Shown here: in pieces, positions 6,878 through 12,799 of the stretch
Position numbering within the stretch: the first letter of the stretch is position 1
How the letters are laid out: every line of letters starts with the position of its first letter
Made by a program: the position numbers and the translations under genes
DNA from: DATKWU01 sp964653685
GTDB taxonomy: Bacteria; Patescibacteriota; Microgenomatia; PFEM01; JAHIFH01
Length of the DNA stretch: 12,799 nucleotides
Direction: 5' to 3'
NCBI GenBank assembly: GCA_964653685.1
Contig: CAZZHA010000017.1
Span: 1 to 12,799, forward strand
The notes under the pieces: model-generated
Databases searched by the model: none
What the model saw: only the letters and a program-made list of their open reading frames with translations
Told to the model about the DNA's origin: nothing

Positions 6878-7744
6878 ATGACCATTGATCTTGAAGCAAA
6901 AATAGAAGCCATCGAAGAAGAAATCAGAAAGACGCCCTATCATAAAGGGACGGAACATTATATTGGTCGTTTAAAAGCAAAATTAGCCAAATTAAAACGA
7001 CAGAAAGAAACAAGTAGTGCTCAAGGTAAAGGTAAAGGTTTTGCTTTAAAAAAGTTTGGTGATGCGACGGTCGTTTTAGTCGGTCCGCCTTCGGTTGGGA
7101 AATCAAGTTTGCTCAATAATTTAACCGGGACTCATGCTCGGGTTGAATCCTGGCCTTTTACCACTCTTGAGGTTATTCCCGGTGTTTTGAAATATAAGGG
7201 GGCTCAGATTCAAATTTTAGATCTTCCTGGCATTATTGGCGGGGCTGCTGAAGGCAAGGGCAGAGGTAAAGAAATTCTTTCTGTAGCCCGGATTGCTGAT
7301 TTATTAATTTTGCTGGTAGACGTTAAAACTAAAAATCAATTGGCGGCGATTAACAAAGAGCTCAAATTATTAAAAATTGAATTACCAACCTTATTAGTGA
7401 TTAACAAAGTTGATTTATTGATGAAGAAAACACCTAAAGCCCAAGGAAAGGAAATTTTGATCAGTGTTCAAAATAAGATTGGTCTGGATGAACTCAAAAA
7501 AGCGATTTGGCAGGAGCTGAATCTGATCAGAGTTTATCTTAAGCAAAAAGATAAAGAACCGGATTTTAATGAACCTTTAATTATGAAAAAAGGAGCCCAA
7601 GTGGCTGATGTGGCTCAAAAGATTTTTCCAGAAAAAAAGGAATTCAAACAAATTCTTCTTTGGGGACCCAGCGCTCTTTTCCCCGGTCAGCAAGTGAGTC
7701 TAAATCATCAACTTAAAGATGAAGATGTTTTAAGTTTTAGTTAA
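6878..7744 (+). CDS. DRG/Rbg-type GTPase with TGS domain, lacking the usual insertion domain
   Basis: This 288-residue protein resembles the DRG family along its length. The N-terminal helical region (about 8-42) contains the DRG-type pattern IEEEIRKTPYHKGTEHYIG followed by RLKAKLAKLK. The G domain has G1 GPPSVGKS (69-76), the FTTLEVIPGVL switch I region (about 94-104), G3 DLPGIIGGAAEGKGRG (115-130), G4 NKVD (176-179) and a G5-like ISV (195-197). The TGS domain (about 217-287) shows IRVY, KEPDFNEPL, LLWGPSALFPGQQVSLNHQL and DEDVLSF. DRG GTPases bind ribosomes and act in translation in archaea and eukaryotes. Archaeal and eukaryotic members are about 365 residues with an S5D2L-type insertion between G3 and G4; here only about 25 residues separate the end of the G3 helix region from G4. 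The gene lies 12 bp behind murJ, and its stop overlaps the convergent gene. Confidence 0.88.
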   Translation: MTIDLEAKIEAIEEEIRKTPYHKGTEHYIGRLKAKLAKLKRQKETSSAQGKGKGFALKKFGDATVVLVGPPSVGKSSLLNNLTGTHARVESWPFTTLEVIPGVLKYKGAQIQILDLPGIIGGAAEGKGRGKEILSVARIADLLILLVDVKTKNQLAAINKELKLLKIELPTLLVINKVDLLMKKTPKAQGKEILISVQNKIGLDELKKAIWQELNLIRVYLKQKDKEPDFNEPLIMKKGAQVADVAQKIFPEKKEFKQILLWGPSALFPGQQVSLNHQLKDEDVLSFS

Positions 7745-9130
7745 TTCAATTACCACCAGATTATTAGCTGAAAGAGGAATTTCTTTTTGCAAACTGCCAT
7801 CAGTAATTGTTTCGGTTGATTTTTGGCTAGCACCTAAAAGGTAACTTTCTTGATAGGCGTAAGTTCCATTCTCTAAATGATTGATAACCACTGGTACTTT
7901 TTCAAAGTGCTGTCCTTGTTTATCAAAATTAACCAAAATGATTTTAATTTGTTGATTATCTCGGGTAGCAAAGCCGGTCACCCAAGTCCCTTCGCCTTCA
8001 AGAAAAACTCGATTGCCAGTCATTTTATTAAGGAGTTGGAGGGCAAAATATTTAGGTTTCTTTTCAATTGTTCCGGTTGATTCATGAGTTAAAAGTCCCC
8101 AACGACCCCAATATTTTTCCCCGGTAGGTGAAGGACCGTCTTTGATTTCAAAAGTAAAAGCCCAATCGACTCTTTGGATTAATTGTCTGATGACTGCCAC
8201 TAAATGAGCGGCATCAAGATTAGTGTCGTGATAAGAAGAATTTTCGGAAACCGAACCCCATTCGGTGATGTGTTTTTCTAAAGAATAACCAGCGTTTTCA
8301 TGGAGCCAGGTATCGACTTGGTCAATATCAGCTAAAAAGTCAATTGGCGAAAGAGAATAGCGATGCCAGGAATAAAAATCAATTCTTAAATGATTATCTT
8401 TAATGTAATTTAAAAAGCCAGTCACCCAACCACGATAAGGCGCCGTGGTTGATGGCCCGCCAATTTTAAAGGGATTAGTGTTTTTGGTTTGGCTAGCACC
8501 AATGACAGCATACTTATAAAGGAGACGATAATCTTTTTCGCCACCAATCCGCCAGTTACCAAATAAATCTGGCTCATTCCAGACTTCGTAAGCAACGTCC
8601 TTAAGATTTTTTTCAGAACGGCCGCTGTAATATTGGATAGTGTTTTGGATAATCACTGACCAGTCGCTCCAATTAACTGGAGGGTTAATAATATTGTTAT
8701 CTTGGGCAATAGCCGCGGGCATATAAGAAAGACTGAAATAGGGTTTGGCTCCGGTTTGAATAATTTGGTTAACCACTAGATCAAGTTTTGTCCAATCAAA
8801 ACTTAATTGACCATTCTCTTTTTTGACGACATCGTAATAATCATAAAGATGATCAATCCGGATGTATTTTGGGTTTAAAGCCGTGGTTTCTTTAATAATT
8901 TGGTCAAAAGGATTTTTTTCTTCACCGCCTTGGGCTAGACCCTGCCAGATAGGCGTCACTAATCCTTGATCAATAGAAACATCAATAATGATCTTGGCTT
9001 CCTGCCCTAAAGCCTCAGTCAAGTAAATTTGTACTCGGCTAATGAGATTAAGTAATAAAGGCAAGGCAATTAAAAGAAGAATGATAATGATTAGAGAAAA
9101 AAGTTCTTTTTTCCTGGCTAGAATTTTCAT
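7730..9130 (-). CDS. Membrane-anchored glycoside hydrolase, GH39-like (clan GH-A)
   Basis: Starting at the ATG at 9130, this is a 466-residue protein. It has an N-terminal signal anchor (about 10-30, LFSLIIIILLLIALPLLL) and an exported (beta/alpha)8-type catalytic domain. Catalytic candidates are the acid/base Glu186 in VWNEPDL and the nucleophile Glu290 in ITEWGS, a spacing of 104 residues. FYSWHRYS (His256) lies between them, and IRIDH precedes them, as in GH39 beta-xylosidases and the exopolysaccharide hydrolase PslG. A C-terminal beta-sandwich (about 380-466) completes the GH39 layout. The family hydrolyses beta-linked glycans; the substrate here is unknown. A TTG start at 9169 would add 13 residues but lies in the hrcA promoter -35, so I prefer the ATG. 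Other clan GH-A families (GH5, GH30) remain possible. The stop lies inside the 3' end of the DRG gene. Confidence 0.8.
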   Translation of the reverse strand: MKILARKKELFSLIIIILLLIALPLLLNLISRVQIYLTEALGQEAKIIIDVSIDQGLVTPIWQGLAQGGEEKNPFDQIIKETTALNPKYIRIDHLYDYYDVVKKENGQLSFDWTKLDLVVNQIIQTGAKPYFSLSYMPAAIAQDNNIINPPVNWSDWSVIIQNTIQYYSGRSEKNLKDVAYEVWNEPDLFGNWRIGGEKDYRLLYKYAVIGASQTKNTNPFKIGGPSTTAPYRGWVTGFLNYIKDNHLRIDFYSWHRYSLSPIDFLADIDQVDTWLHENAGYSLEKHITEWGSVSENSSYHDTNLDAAHLVAVIRQLIQRVDWAFTFEIKDGPSPTGEKYWGRWGLLTHESTGTIEKKPKYFALQLLNKMTGNRVFLEGEGTWVTGFATRDNQQIKIILVNFDKQGQHFEKVPVVINHLENGTYAYQESYLLGASQKSTETITDGSLQKEIPLSANNLVVIELTKT

Positions 9131-9139
9131 TATGATTAA

Positions 9140-9169
9140 ACTATAGCATTTATAAATTCCTCTTGACAA
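9140..9169 (-). promoter_or_regulatory. Candidate promoter of the GH39-like gene, near-leaderless
   Basis: On the minus strand, TTGTCA (9169-9164) is separated by 18 bp from TATAGT (9145-9140). The predicted start near 9133 would be only about 3 nt before the ATG at 9130, implying an almost leaderless message. No Shine-Dalgarno sequence is visible, which agrees. The -35 shares bases with the opposite-strand -35 of the hrcA operon. Confidence 0.45.
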
Positions 9170-9191
9170 ACTTTAGCAGTCATGTTATAAA
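9163..9191 (+). promoter_or_regulatory. Promoter of the hrcA-grpE-dnaK-dnaJ operon
   Basis: A perfect -35 TTGACA (9163-9168) is followed after 17 bp by TATAAA (9186-9191). A TG one base upstream (9183-9184) makes an extended -10. The predicted start is near 9198, giving a leader of about 37 nt. The -10 box lies in the centre of the CIRCE operator, so HrcA binding would block RNA polymerase. Confidence 0.8.
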
Positions 9192-9199
9192 AGTGCTAA
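9173..9199. promoter_or_regulatory. CIRCE operator (HrcA binding site)
   Basis: TTAGCAGTC, nine bases, then AAGTGCTAA match the CIRCE consensus TTAGCACTC-N9-GAGTGCTAA with one mismatch in each arm. The inverted repeat is perfect over TTAGCA/TGCTAA. It overlaps the -10 of the promoter for hrcA itself, the classic autoregulatory arrangement in which HrcA represses the chaperone operon until heat or misfolded protein inactivates it. Confidence 0.88.
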
Positions 9200-9234
9200 T
9201 CTCGTAGAGTCCCAACGGATGTACGGGATAAAAT

Positions 9235-9966
9235 ATGGCCGAGTTAACTGATAGACAAATTAAAATTCTTAAATCAATTATTGAAGAGTATATTGAATCA
9301 GCCGAACCGGTTGGTTCTGGAACGCTGGAGAAAAAATATGAGCTGGGTGTTTCGCCGGCCACGGTTAGAAATGAAATGGCGGCTTTGACAGAGATGAAAT
9401 ATCTTCACCAACCTCATACCTCGGCGGGTCGAATTCCCACTAAAGAAGCTTTTAAATTTTATGTTAATCAACTAATGGAAGAGAAAAAACTTTCGGTGGC
9501 TGACGAAGTGGCCGCTAAAGAAAAGGTTTGGGATTCGCGGTTTGATTTTGACAAATTGATGCATGAAGCAACCAAAGCTTTGGCTGAAAGATCACGAACT
9601 TTAGCCGTCGCCGCTACCAAAAAAGGTGACGTCTATCATGCTGGTTATGCTAATATTTTGGAAATGCCCGAATTTTACGATATTGATGTCACTCGGGCCA
9701 TTCTTTCAATGCTTGATGAAACCAATCGCTTATTAGACTTGTTTAGCCATTCTTTTGGTGAAGAGCCAATCCATCTTTTACTTGGGGATGAATTGGGCTA
9801 TGACTTTCTTGAGCCTTGCGGGATGATTTTTGTTAAGTTTGATGCCGGTTCAGAGAAAAGCGGTTTTTTGGGAGTAATTGGGCCGGTGCGTTTAGATTAT
9901 CCTCGAGTGATTCCGATGGTCAAATATTTTGGCAATTTACTAGAAGAAGTTCTTAAAGAGGTCTAG
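9235..9966 (+). CDS. hrcA: Heat-inducible transcription repressor HrcA, short form
   Basis: This 243-residue protein carries the HrcA N-terminal winged-helix domain (about 5-68): LTDRQIKILKSIIEEYIE, AEPVGSGTL, VSPATVRNEMAAL and the hallmark QPHTSAGRIPT. It ends with the family's C-terminal GPVRLDYPRVIPMVKYF (about 216-232). HrcA binds CIRCE as a dimer and represses chaperone genes. Typical HrcA is about 340 residues, so roughly 100 residues are missing from the middle (GAF-like core and inserted dimerising domain), while both ends are kept. This looks like a shortened family form rather than a broken gene. The ATG at 9235 gives the canonical N-terminus. A CIRCE site lies just upstream, and grpE starts 1 bp after the stop. 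Confidence 0.93.
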   Translation: MAELTDRQIKILKSIIEEYIESAEPVGSGTLEKKYELGVSPATVRNEMAALTEMKYLHQPHTSAGRIPTKEAFKFYVNQLMEEKKLSVADEVAAKEKVWDSRFDFDKLMHEATKALAERSRTLAVAATKKGDVYHAGYANILEMPEFYDIDVTRAILSMLDETNRLLDLFSHSFGEEPIHLLLGDELGYDFLEPCGMIFVKFDAGSEKSGFLGVIGPVRLDYPRVIPMVKYFGNLLEEVLKEV

Positions 9967-9967
9967 A

Positions 9968-10402
9968 ATGACTAAGAAAAAAGTTAAAGGAACCGAGAAA
10001 AAACTCGAGGAACTGGAAAATCGTTTGAAAAGGGTTTTAGCTGATTATGCTAATCTAGAAAAGCGGATTACTAGGGAAAAAGAAGAATTTGTTAAGCAAG
10101 CTAATGCCCAGCTTTTAGATAAACTTTTAGTGGTTTTGGATGATTTGGAGTTGTGCGAAAAGCATTTGAAAGATAAAGGCGTCTCTCTGATTTGCGCTCG
10201 ATTTCAGACGGCTCTAGTTAGCGAAGGTGTTAAAGAGATAGAAACCCAAGGAGAAAAGTTTGATCCGGAAACCATGGATGCGGTTGAAATTGTGCCCGGA
10301 CCAAAAAACCAAGTAGTCAACGTGGTTTTAAAAGGTTATAAATTAAATGATAAGGTTTTAAGACCAGCCAAAGTTAAAGTTGGTCGAGGAAAGGGAAAAT
10401 AG
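9968..10402 (+). CDS. grpE: Nucleotide exchange factor GrpE, short form
   Basis: This 144-residue protein is shorter than typical GrpE (about 180-200) because the acidic N-terminal extension is reduced to a short lysine-rich start. The long coiled-coil helix (about 8-45) contains ADYANLEKR. The four-helix part has LLVVLDDLELCEKHL (about 53-67). The C-terminal beta wing carries FDPETMDAVE (98-107), GYKLNDKVLRPAKVKV (123-138). GrpE dimers release ADP from DnaK. The family's usual His in FDPxxHEAV is Met here (M103). The gene lies 1 bp behind hrcA and 5 bp before dnaK, within the CIRCE-controlled operon. Confidence 0.92.
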   Translation: MTKKKVKGTEKKLEELENRLKRVLADYANLEKRITREKEEFVKQANAQLLDKLLVVLDDLELCEKHLKDKGVSLICARFQTALVSEGVKEIETQGEKFDPETMDAVEIVPGPKNQVVNVVLKGYKLNDKVLRPAKVKVGRGKGK

Positions 10403-10407
10403 AAAGA

Positions 10408-12315
10408 ATGGCAAAAATTATTGGTATCGATTTAGGAACGACTAATTCGGCGGTGGCGGTCATGGAGGCCGGTAAAGCCAAAGTGATTCCTTCGGCCGAA
10501 GGTAAAAACACGATTCCTTCAGTCGTCGAACCGGTTAAGAACTTGGTAGGTGAAGTGGCCAAACGTCAAATGATTCTTAATCCAGATAACACTGCTTATT
10601 CAGTTAAGCGGCTAATGGGGCGGCGTTTTACTGATGCTGAGGTTAAAAAAACCATCAAAATGGTGCCTTATGAAGTTAAGGCCGGTAAAGACGGCATGGC
10701 CGTGATTCAGATTGGTGGCCGAGGCTACACGCCTCAAGAAATTTCCGCCAAAATTTTGGCTAAATGCAAAACGGATGCTGAATCTTATCTGGGCGAAACG
10801 GTTGAAAGTGCGGTGATTACCGTTCCCGCTTACTTTGATGATTCTCAAAGACAAGCGACCAAACAAGCCGGTGAAATTGCTGGTCTTAAGGTAGAAAGAA
10901 TTATTAATGAACCGACCGCCGCCGCTTTAGCTTATGGTTTGGAAAAGAAAAAAGGTGAAACGATTGCGGTTTATGATTTAGGTGGCGGTACTTTTGATAT
11001 CTCGATTCTCGAAATCGGTGATGGCGTTTTTGAAGTTAAAGCAACTAACGGTGACACTCATTTAGGTGGGGATGATTTTGATCAGAAATTACTTGATTAT
11101 TTAGCCGATGAGTTCAAAAAAGAACACGGGATTGATTTAAGAGAAGATAAACAAGCTTTGCAAAGAATCAGAGACGCGGCCGAAAAGGCCAAGATTGAAC
11201 TCTCTTCTTCTCAAGAAACCGAAATTAACCAGCCTTTTATCACTCAAGGTAAGGATGGTCAGCCTTTGCATCTAACGATGAAGTTAACCCGGGCCAAATT
11301 GGAACAACTGGTTGATGATTTAATTGAAAAAACCATGGGTCCAGTCAAAGCTTGTCTTAAAGATGCCAAGATTGAAACCAAAGAAGTGGATGAGGTCATT
11401 TTAGTAGGCGGGATGACTCGAATGCCCAAGGTTTACGAGACAGTCAAGAATTATTTTGGTAAAACCCCAAACAAATCAGTTAATCCTGATGAGGTGGTCG
11501 CCGTTGGCGCGGCCATTCAGGGTGGCGTTTTGGGTGGTGAAGTCAAAGACATTCTTCTCTTAGATGTTACCCCTCTGACTTTGGGAATTGAAACTCTGGG
11601 GAGTGTCAGAACCCCTTTAATTGAAAGAAACACCACCGTACCTGCTTCTAAATCCCAAATTTTCTCAACCGCGGCCGACAATCAGACTCAAGTGGAAATT
11701 AATGTTCTTCAAGGCGAACGACCGATGGCGGCCGACAACAAGTCTTTGGGCAGATTTATTCTCGACGGCATTCCACCAGCCCCCAGAGGTGTACCTCAAA
11801 TCGAAGTGGCTTTTGATATTGACGCCAACGGGATTCTCAATGTCAAGGCGATTGATAAGGCGACGAACAAAGAACAATCAATCACTATTCAAGGCGCAGT
11901 CAGTCTTTCTGATGAGGAAGTTAAAGAAGCCCAAACAGAGGCCGAGAAACACGCCAGCGAAGACCAAAAGAAAAAAGAATCGGTTGAAGCCAGAAACCAA
12001 GCCGACAATTTAGTCTTTACCGCCGAAAAAACTCTTAAAGACGCTGGTAATAAAATTAAGAAAGAAGATAAAGAAAAAGTCGAAGAAGAGATTAAAAAAG
12101 TCAAAGAATTATTAGCCAAAGAAGAGGTTAACAAAGAAAAACTTGAAGAAGCTTCGAAAAAACTTTCAGAAGAACTCCAGAAAGTGGGCGCCGCCATGTA
12201 TCAGACCCAGCAAGCTCAACAAACACCTCCTGAAGAAGGTAAGAAAAAGAAAGGCAAAAAATCCAAAACAGCGGCTGATAAAGAAAAAGCTGAAGAGGGT
12301 GAAGTGGTAGAATAG
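10408..12315 (+). CDS. dnaK: Chaperone DnaK (Hsp70)
   Basis: This 635-residue Hsp70 has all standard signatures. These are the phosphate-1 loop IGIDLGTTNSAV (5-16), VPAYFDDSQRQATKQAGEIAG, NEPTAAALAYGL, phosphate-2 YDLGGGTFD (189-197), the adenosine-site VGGMTRMPKV (333-342), the linker region DILLLDVTPLTLGIETLG (about 381-398), and the substrate-binding ERPMAADNKSLGRF. The helical lid follows. The tail (about 595-635) holds a glutamine stretch and a Lys-rich GKKKKGKKSK (611-620), then an acidic end EEGEVVE. DnaK binds exposed hydrophobic peptides in an ATP cycle driven by DnaJ and GrpE, both encoded alongside. The AGAAAG before the ATG is a modest ribosome binding site. Length is normal; the lysine patch in the tail is the only oddity. 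Confidence 0.98.
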   Translation: MAKIIGIDLGTTNSAVAVMEAGKAKVIPSAEGKNTIPSVVEPVKNLVGEVAKRQMILNPDNTAYSVKRLMGRRFTDAEVKKTIKMVPYEVKAGKDGMAVIQIGGRGYTPQEISAKILAKCKTDAESYLGETVESAVITVPAYFDDSQRQATKQAGEIAGLKVERIINEPTAAALAYGLEKKKGETIAVYDLGGGTFDISILEIGDGVFEVKATNGDTHLGGDDFDQKLLDYLADEFKKEHGIDLREDKQALQRIRDAAEKAKIELSSSQETEINQPFITQGKDGQPLHLTMKLTRAKLEQLVDDLIEKTMGPVKACLKDAKIETKEVDEVILVGGMTRMPKVYETVKNYFGKTPNKSVNPDEVVAVGAAIQGGVLGGEVKDILLLDVTPLTLGIETLGSVRTPLIERNTTVPASKSQIFSTAADNQTQVEINVLQGERPMAADNKSLGRFILDGIPPAPRGVPQIEVAFDIDANGILNVKAIDKATNKEQSITIQGAVSLSDEEVKEAQTEAEKHASEDQKKKESVEARNQADNLVFTAEKTLKDAGNKIKKEDKEKVEEEIKKVKELLAKEEVNKEKLEEASKKLSEELQKVGAAMYQTQQAQQTPPEEGKKKKGKKSKTAADKEKAEEGEVVE

Positions 12316-12322
12316 AAATGAA

Positions 12323-12799
12323 ATGGGGACCAAGCGAGATTACTACGATATCCTCGGTGTTTCCAAAAACACTTCTAAAGATGAGATAAGGAAGGCCTAC
12401 CGAAAAAAGGCTTTGGAATGGCATCCAGACAGAAATAAATCTTCTAACGCCAACGAAAAATTCAAAGAAATAAATGAAGCTTACGAAGTTCTTTCTGATC
12501 CCAAGAAAAAAGAAACTTATGATCAGTTTGGTCACGCCGCTTTTGACCCCCGTTATGGTGGAGCTGGGGCCAGACCAGGTGGTTTTGCCAGTGGTCCTTT
12601 TGCTGGTGGTCAGACTCGAACTTACAAACAAGGACCTTTTACTTACACTTACACTACTTATGGTAGTGGTGGTCCAGGTGTTGAATTCGATTTTGGCGGT
12701 TTTTCCGATCCTTTTGAGATTTTTGAACAATTTTTTGGTGGAGGAATTTCTTTTGGCAGAAGAGAAGCTAAGCCTCGTTATGGTTTAAGTCTTTCTTTT
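12323..12799 (+). CDS. dnaJ: Co-chaperone DnaJ (Hsp40), partial, C-terminus beyond the window
   Basis: The gene starts at the ATG at 12323, 7 bp after the dnaK stop, and stays open to the window end, giving 159 residues. The J domain (about 5-70) reads KRDYYDILGVSKNTS, with the catalytic HPD at 34-36 and INEAYEVLSDPKKKETYDQFG following. It stimulates DnaK ATP hydrolysis. A Gly/Phe-rich linker (about 72-150) follows, then RYGLSLSF, which matches the start of the first substrate-binding domain. The linker contains an unusual Thr/Tyr-rich stretch (TYKQGPFTYTYTTYGSG). An ATG at 12318 is out of frame. The zinc-binding Cys repeats of type I DnaJ would lie beyond the edge, so DnaJ versus CbpA-type cannot be decided, though the operon favours DnaJ. 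Confidence 0.93.
   Translation, partial: MGTKRDYYDILGVSKNTSKDEIRKAYRKKALEWHPDRNKSSNANEKFKEINEAYEVLSDPKKKETYDQFGHAAFDPRYGGAGARPGGFASGPFAGGQTRTYKQGPFTYTYTTYGSGGPGVEFDFGGFSDPFEIFEQFFGGGISFGRREAKPRYGLSLSF

Noticed and set aside
9131..9169. N-terminal extension of the GH39-like protein from a TTG codon at 9169
   Set aside because: It lies within the hrcA promoter -35, uses a weaker start codon, adds polar residues before the signal anchor, and an ATG at 9130 gives a clean MKILARKKELF signal anchor.
9201..9234. Short hairpin or thermosensor in the hrcA leader (TCCC...GGGA)
   Set aside because: Only four paired bases with an 11-nt loop; too weak to support an RNA thermometer, and CIRCE already explains heat control.
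9219..9251. Ten-codon upstream reading frame (ATG TAC GGG...) overlapping the hrcA start
   Set aside because: No ribosome binding site or codon signal supports it; short frames like this occur by chance.
11621..12013. Plus-strand 130-codon open frame in a second frame of dnaK
   Set aside because: dnaK is unmistakable across this stretch; the alternative frame has no recognisable domain.
11889..12730. Minus-strand open frames opposite the end of dnaK and the start of dnaJ
   Set aside because: They are Ser/Phe/Leu-rich antisense products of Lys/Glu- and Gly-rich coding sequence; both sense genes are certain.
12474..12788. Plus-strand 104-codon frame near the right edge
   Set aside because: It is an out-of-frame reading of dnaJ, whose J domain and G/F linker cover the same bases in frame from 12323.

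Overview
The window looks like a chromosomal fragment from a bacterium of the Candidate Phyla Radiation (Patescibacteria), most likely the Microgenomates side. The signs are very tight gene packing, AT-leaning composition, a streamlined HrcA/GrpE pair, and PilN/PilO followed by membrane-anchored beta-rich proteins with a cysteine-rich segment. TGA is used as a stop by several genes (for example the 579-residue protein, PilO and bS20), so this is not one of the CPR lineages that read TGA as glycine. The taxonomic call is inference; there is no rRNA gene in the window.

Region 1 (1-4758, minus strand) is one tightly coupled operon of at least six genes: PilN-like, PilO-like, a 105-residue single-pass protein, a 445-residue protein with FnIII/Ig-like domains and a VPDSG C-terminal segment, a 579-residue membrane-anchored cysteine-rich protein, and a further membrane protein cut by the window edge. 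All five junctions either overlap by 4 bp (ATGA) or abut exactly. A good promoter (TTTACA-N17-TATACT) precedes it. The likely theme is a type IV pilus inner-membrane platform made together with surface-exposed beta-domain proteins. This is the most system-like and least described part of the window.

Region 2 (4826-5092, minus) is rpsT (ribosomal protein bS20), divergent from Region 3 across a 90-bp double-promoter spacer that holds two copies of AGTATAAT.

Region 3 (5183-7744, plus) is murJ (lipid II flippase) followed by a GTPase of the DRG/Rbg type. That type is classically archaeal and eukaryotic. Here it keeps the N-terminal helical segment, the G domain and the TGS domain, but lacks the insertion normally found between G3 and G4.

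Region 4 (7730-9130, minus) is a membrane-anchored GH39-like glycoside hydrolase whose 3' end overlaps the DRG gene tail to tail by 15 bp.

Region 5 (9131-12799, plus) is the heat-shock operon hrcA-grpE-dnaK-dnaJ; dnaJ is cut by the window end. It is driven by a near-consensus promoter with an extended -10, embedded in a CIRCE operator, as expected for HrcA autoregulation. A candidate promoter for the divergent glycosidase shares the same -35 bases on the other strand.

No tRNA, rRNA, CRISPR array, insertion sequence or prophage signal was seen. The longest gaps without a gene are 104 bp (9131-9234) and 90 bp (5093-5182).
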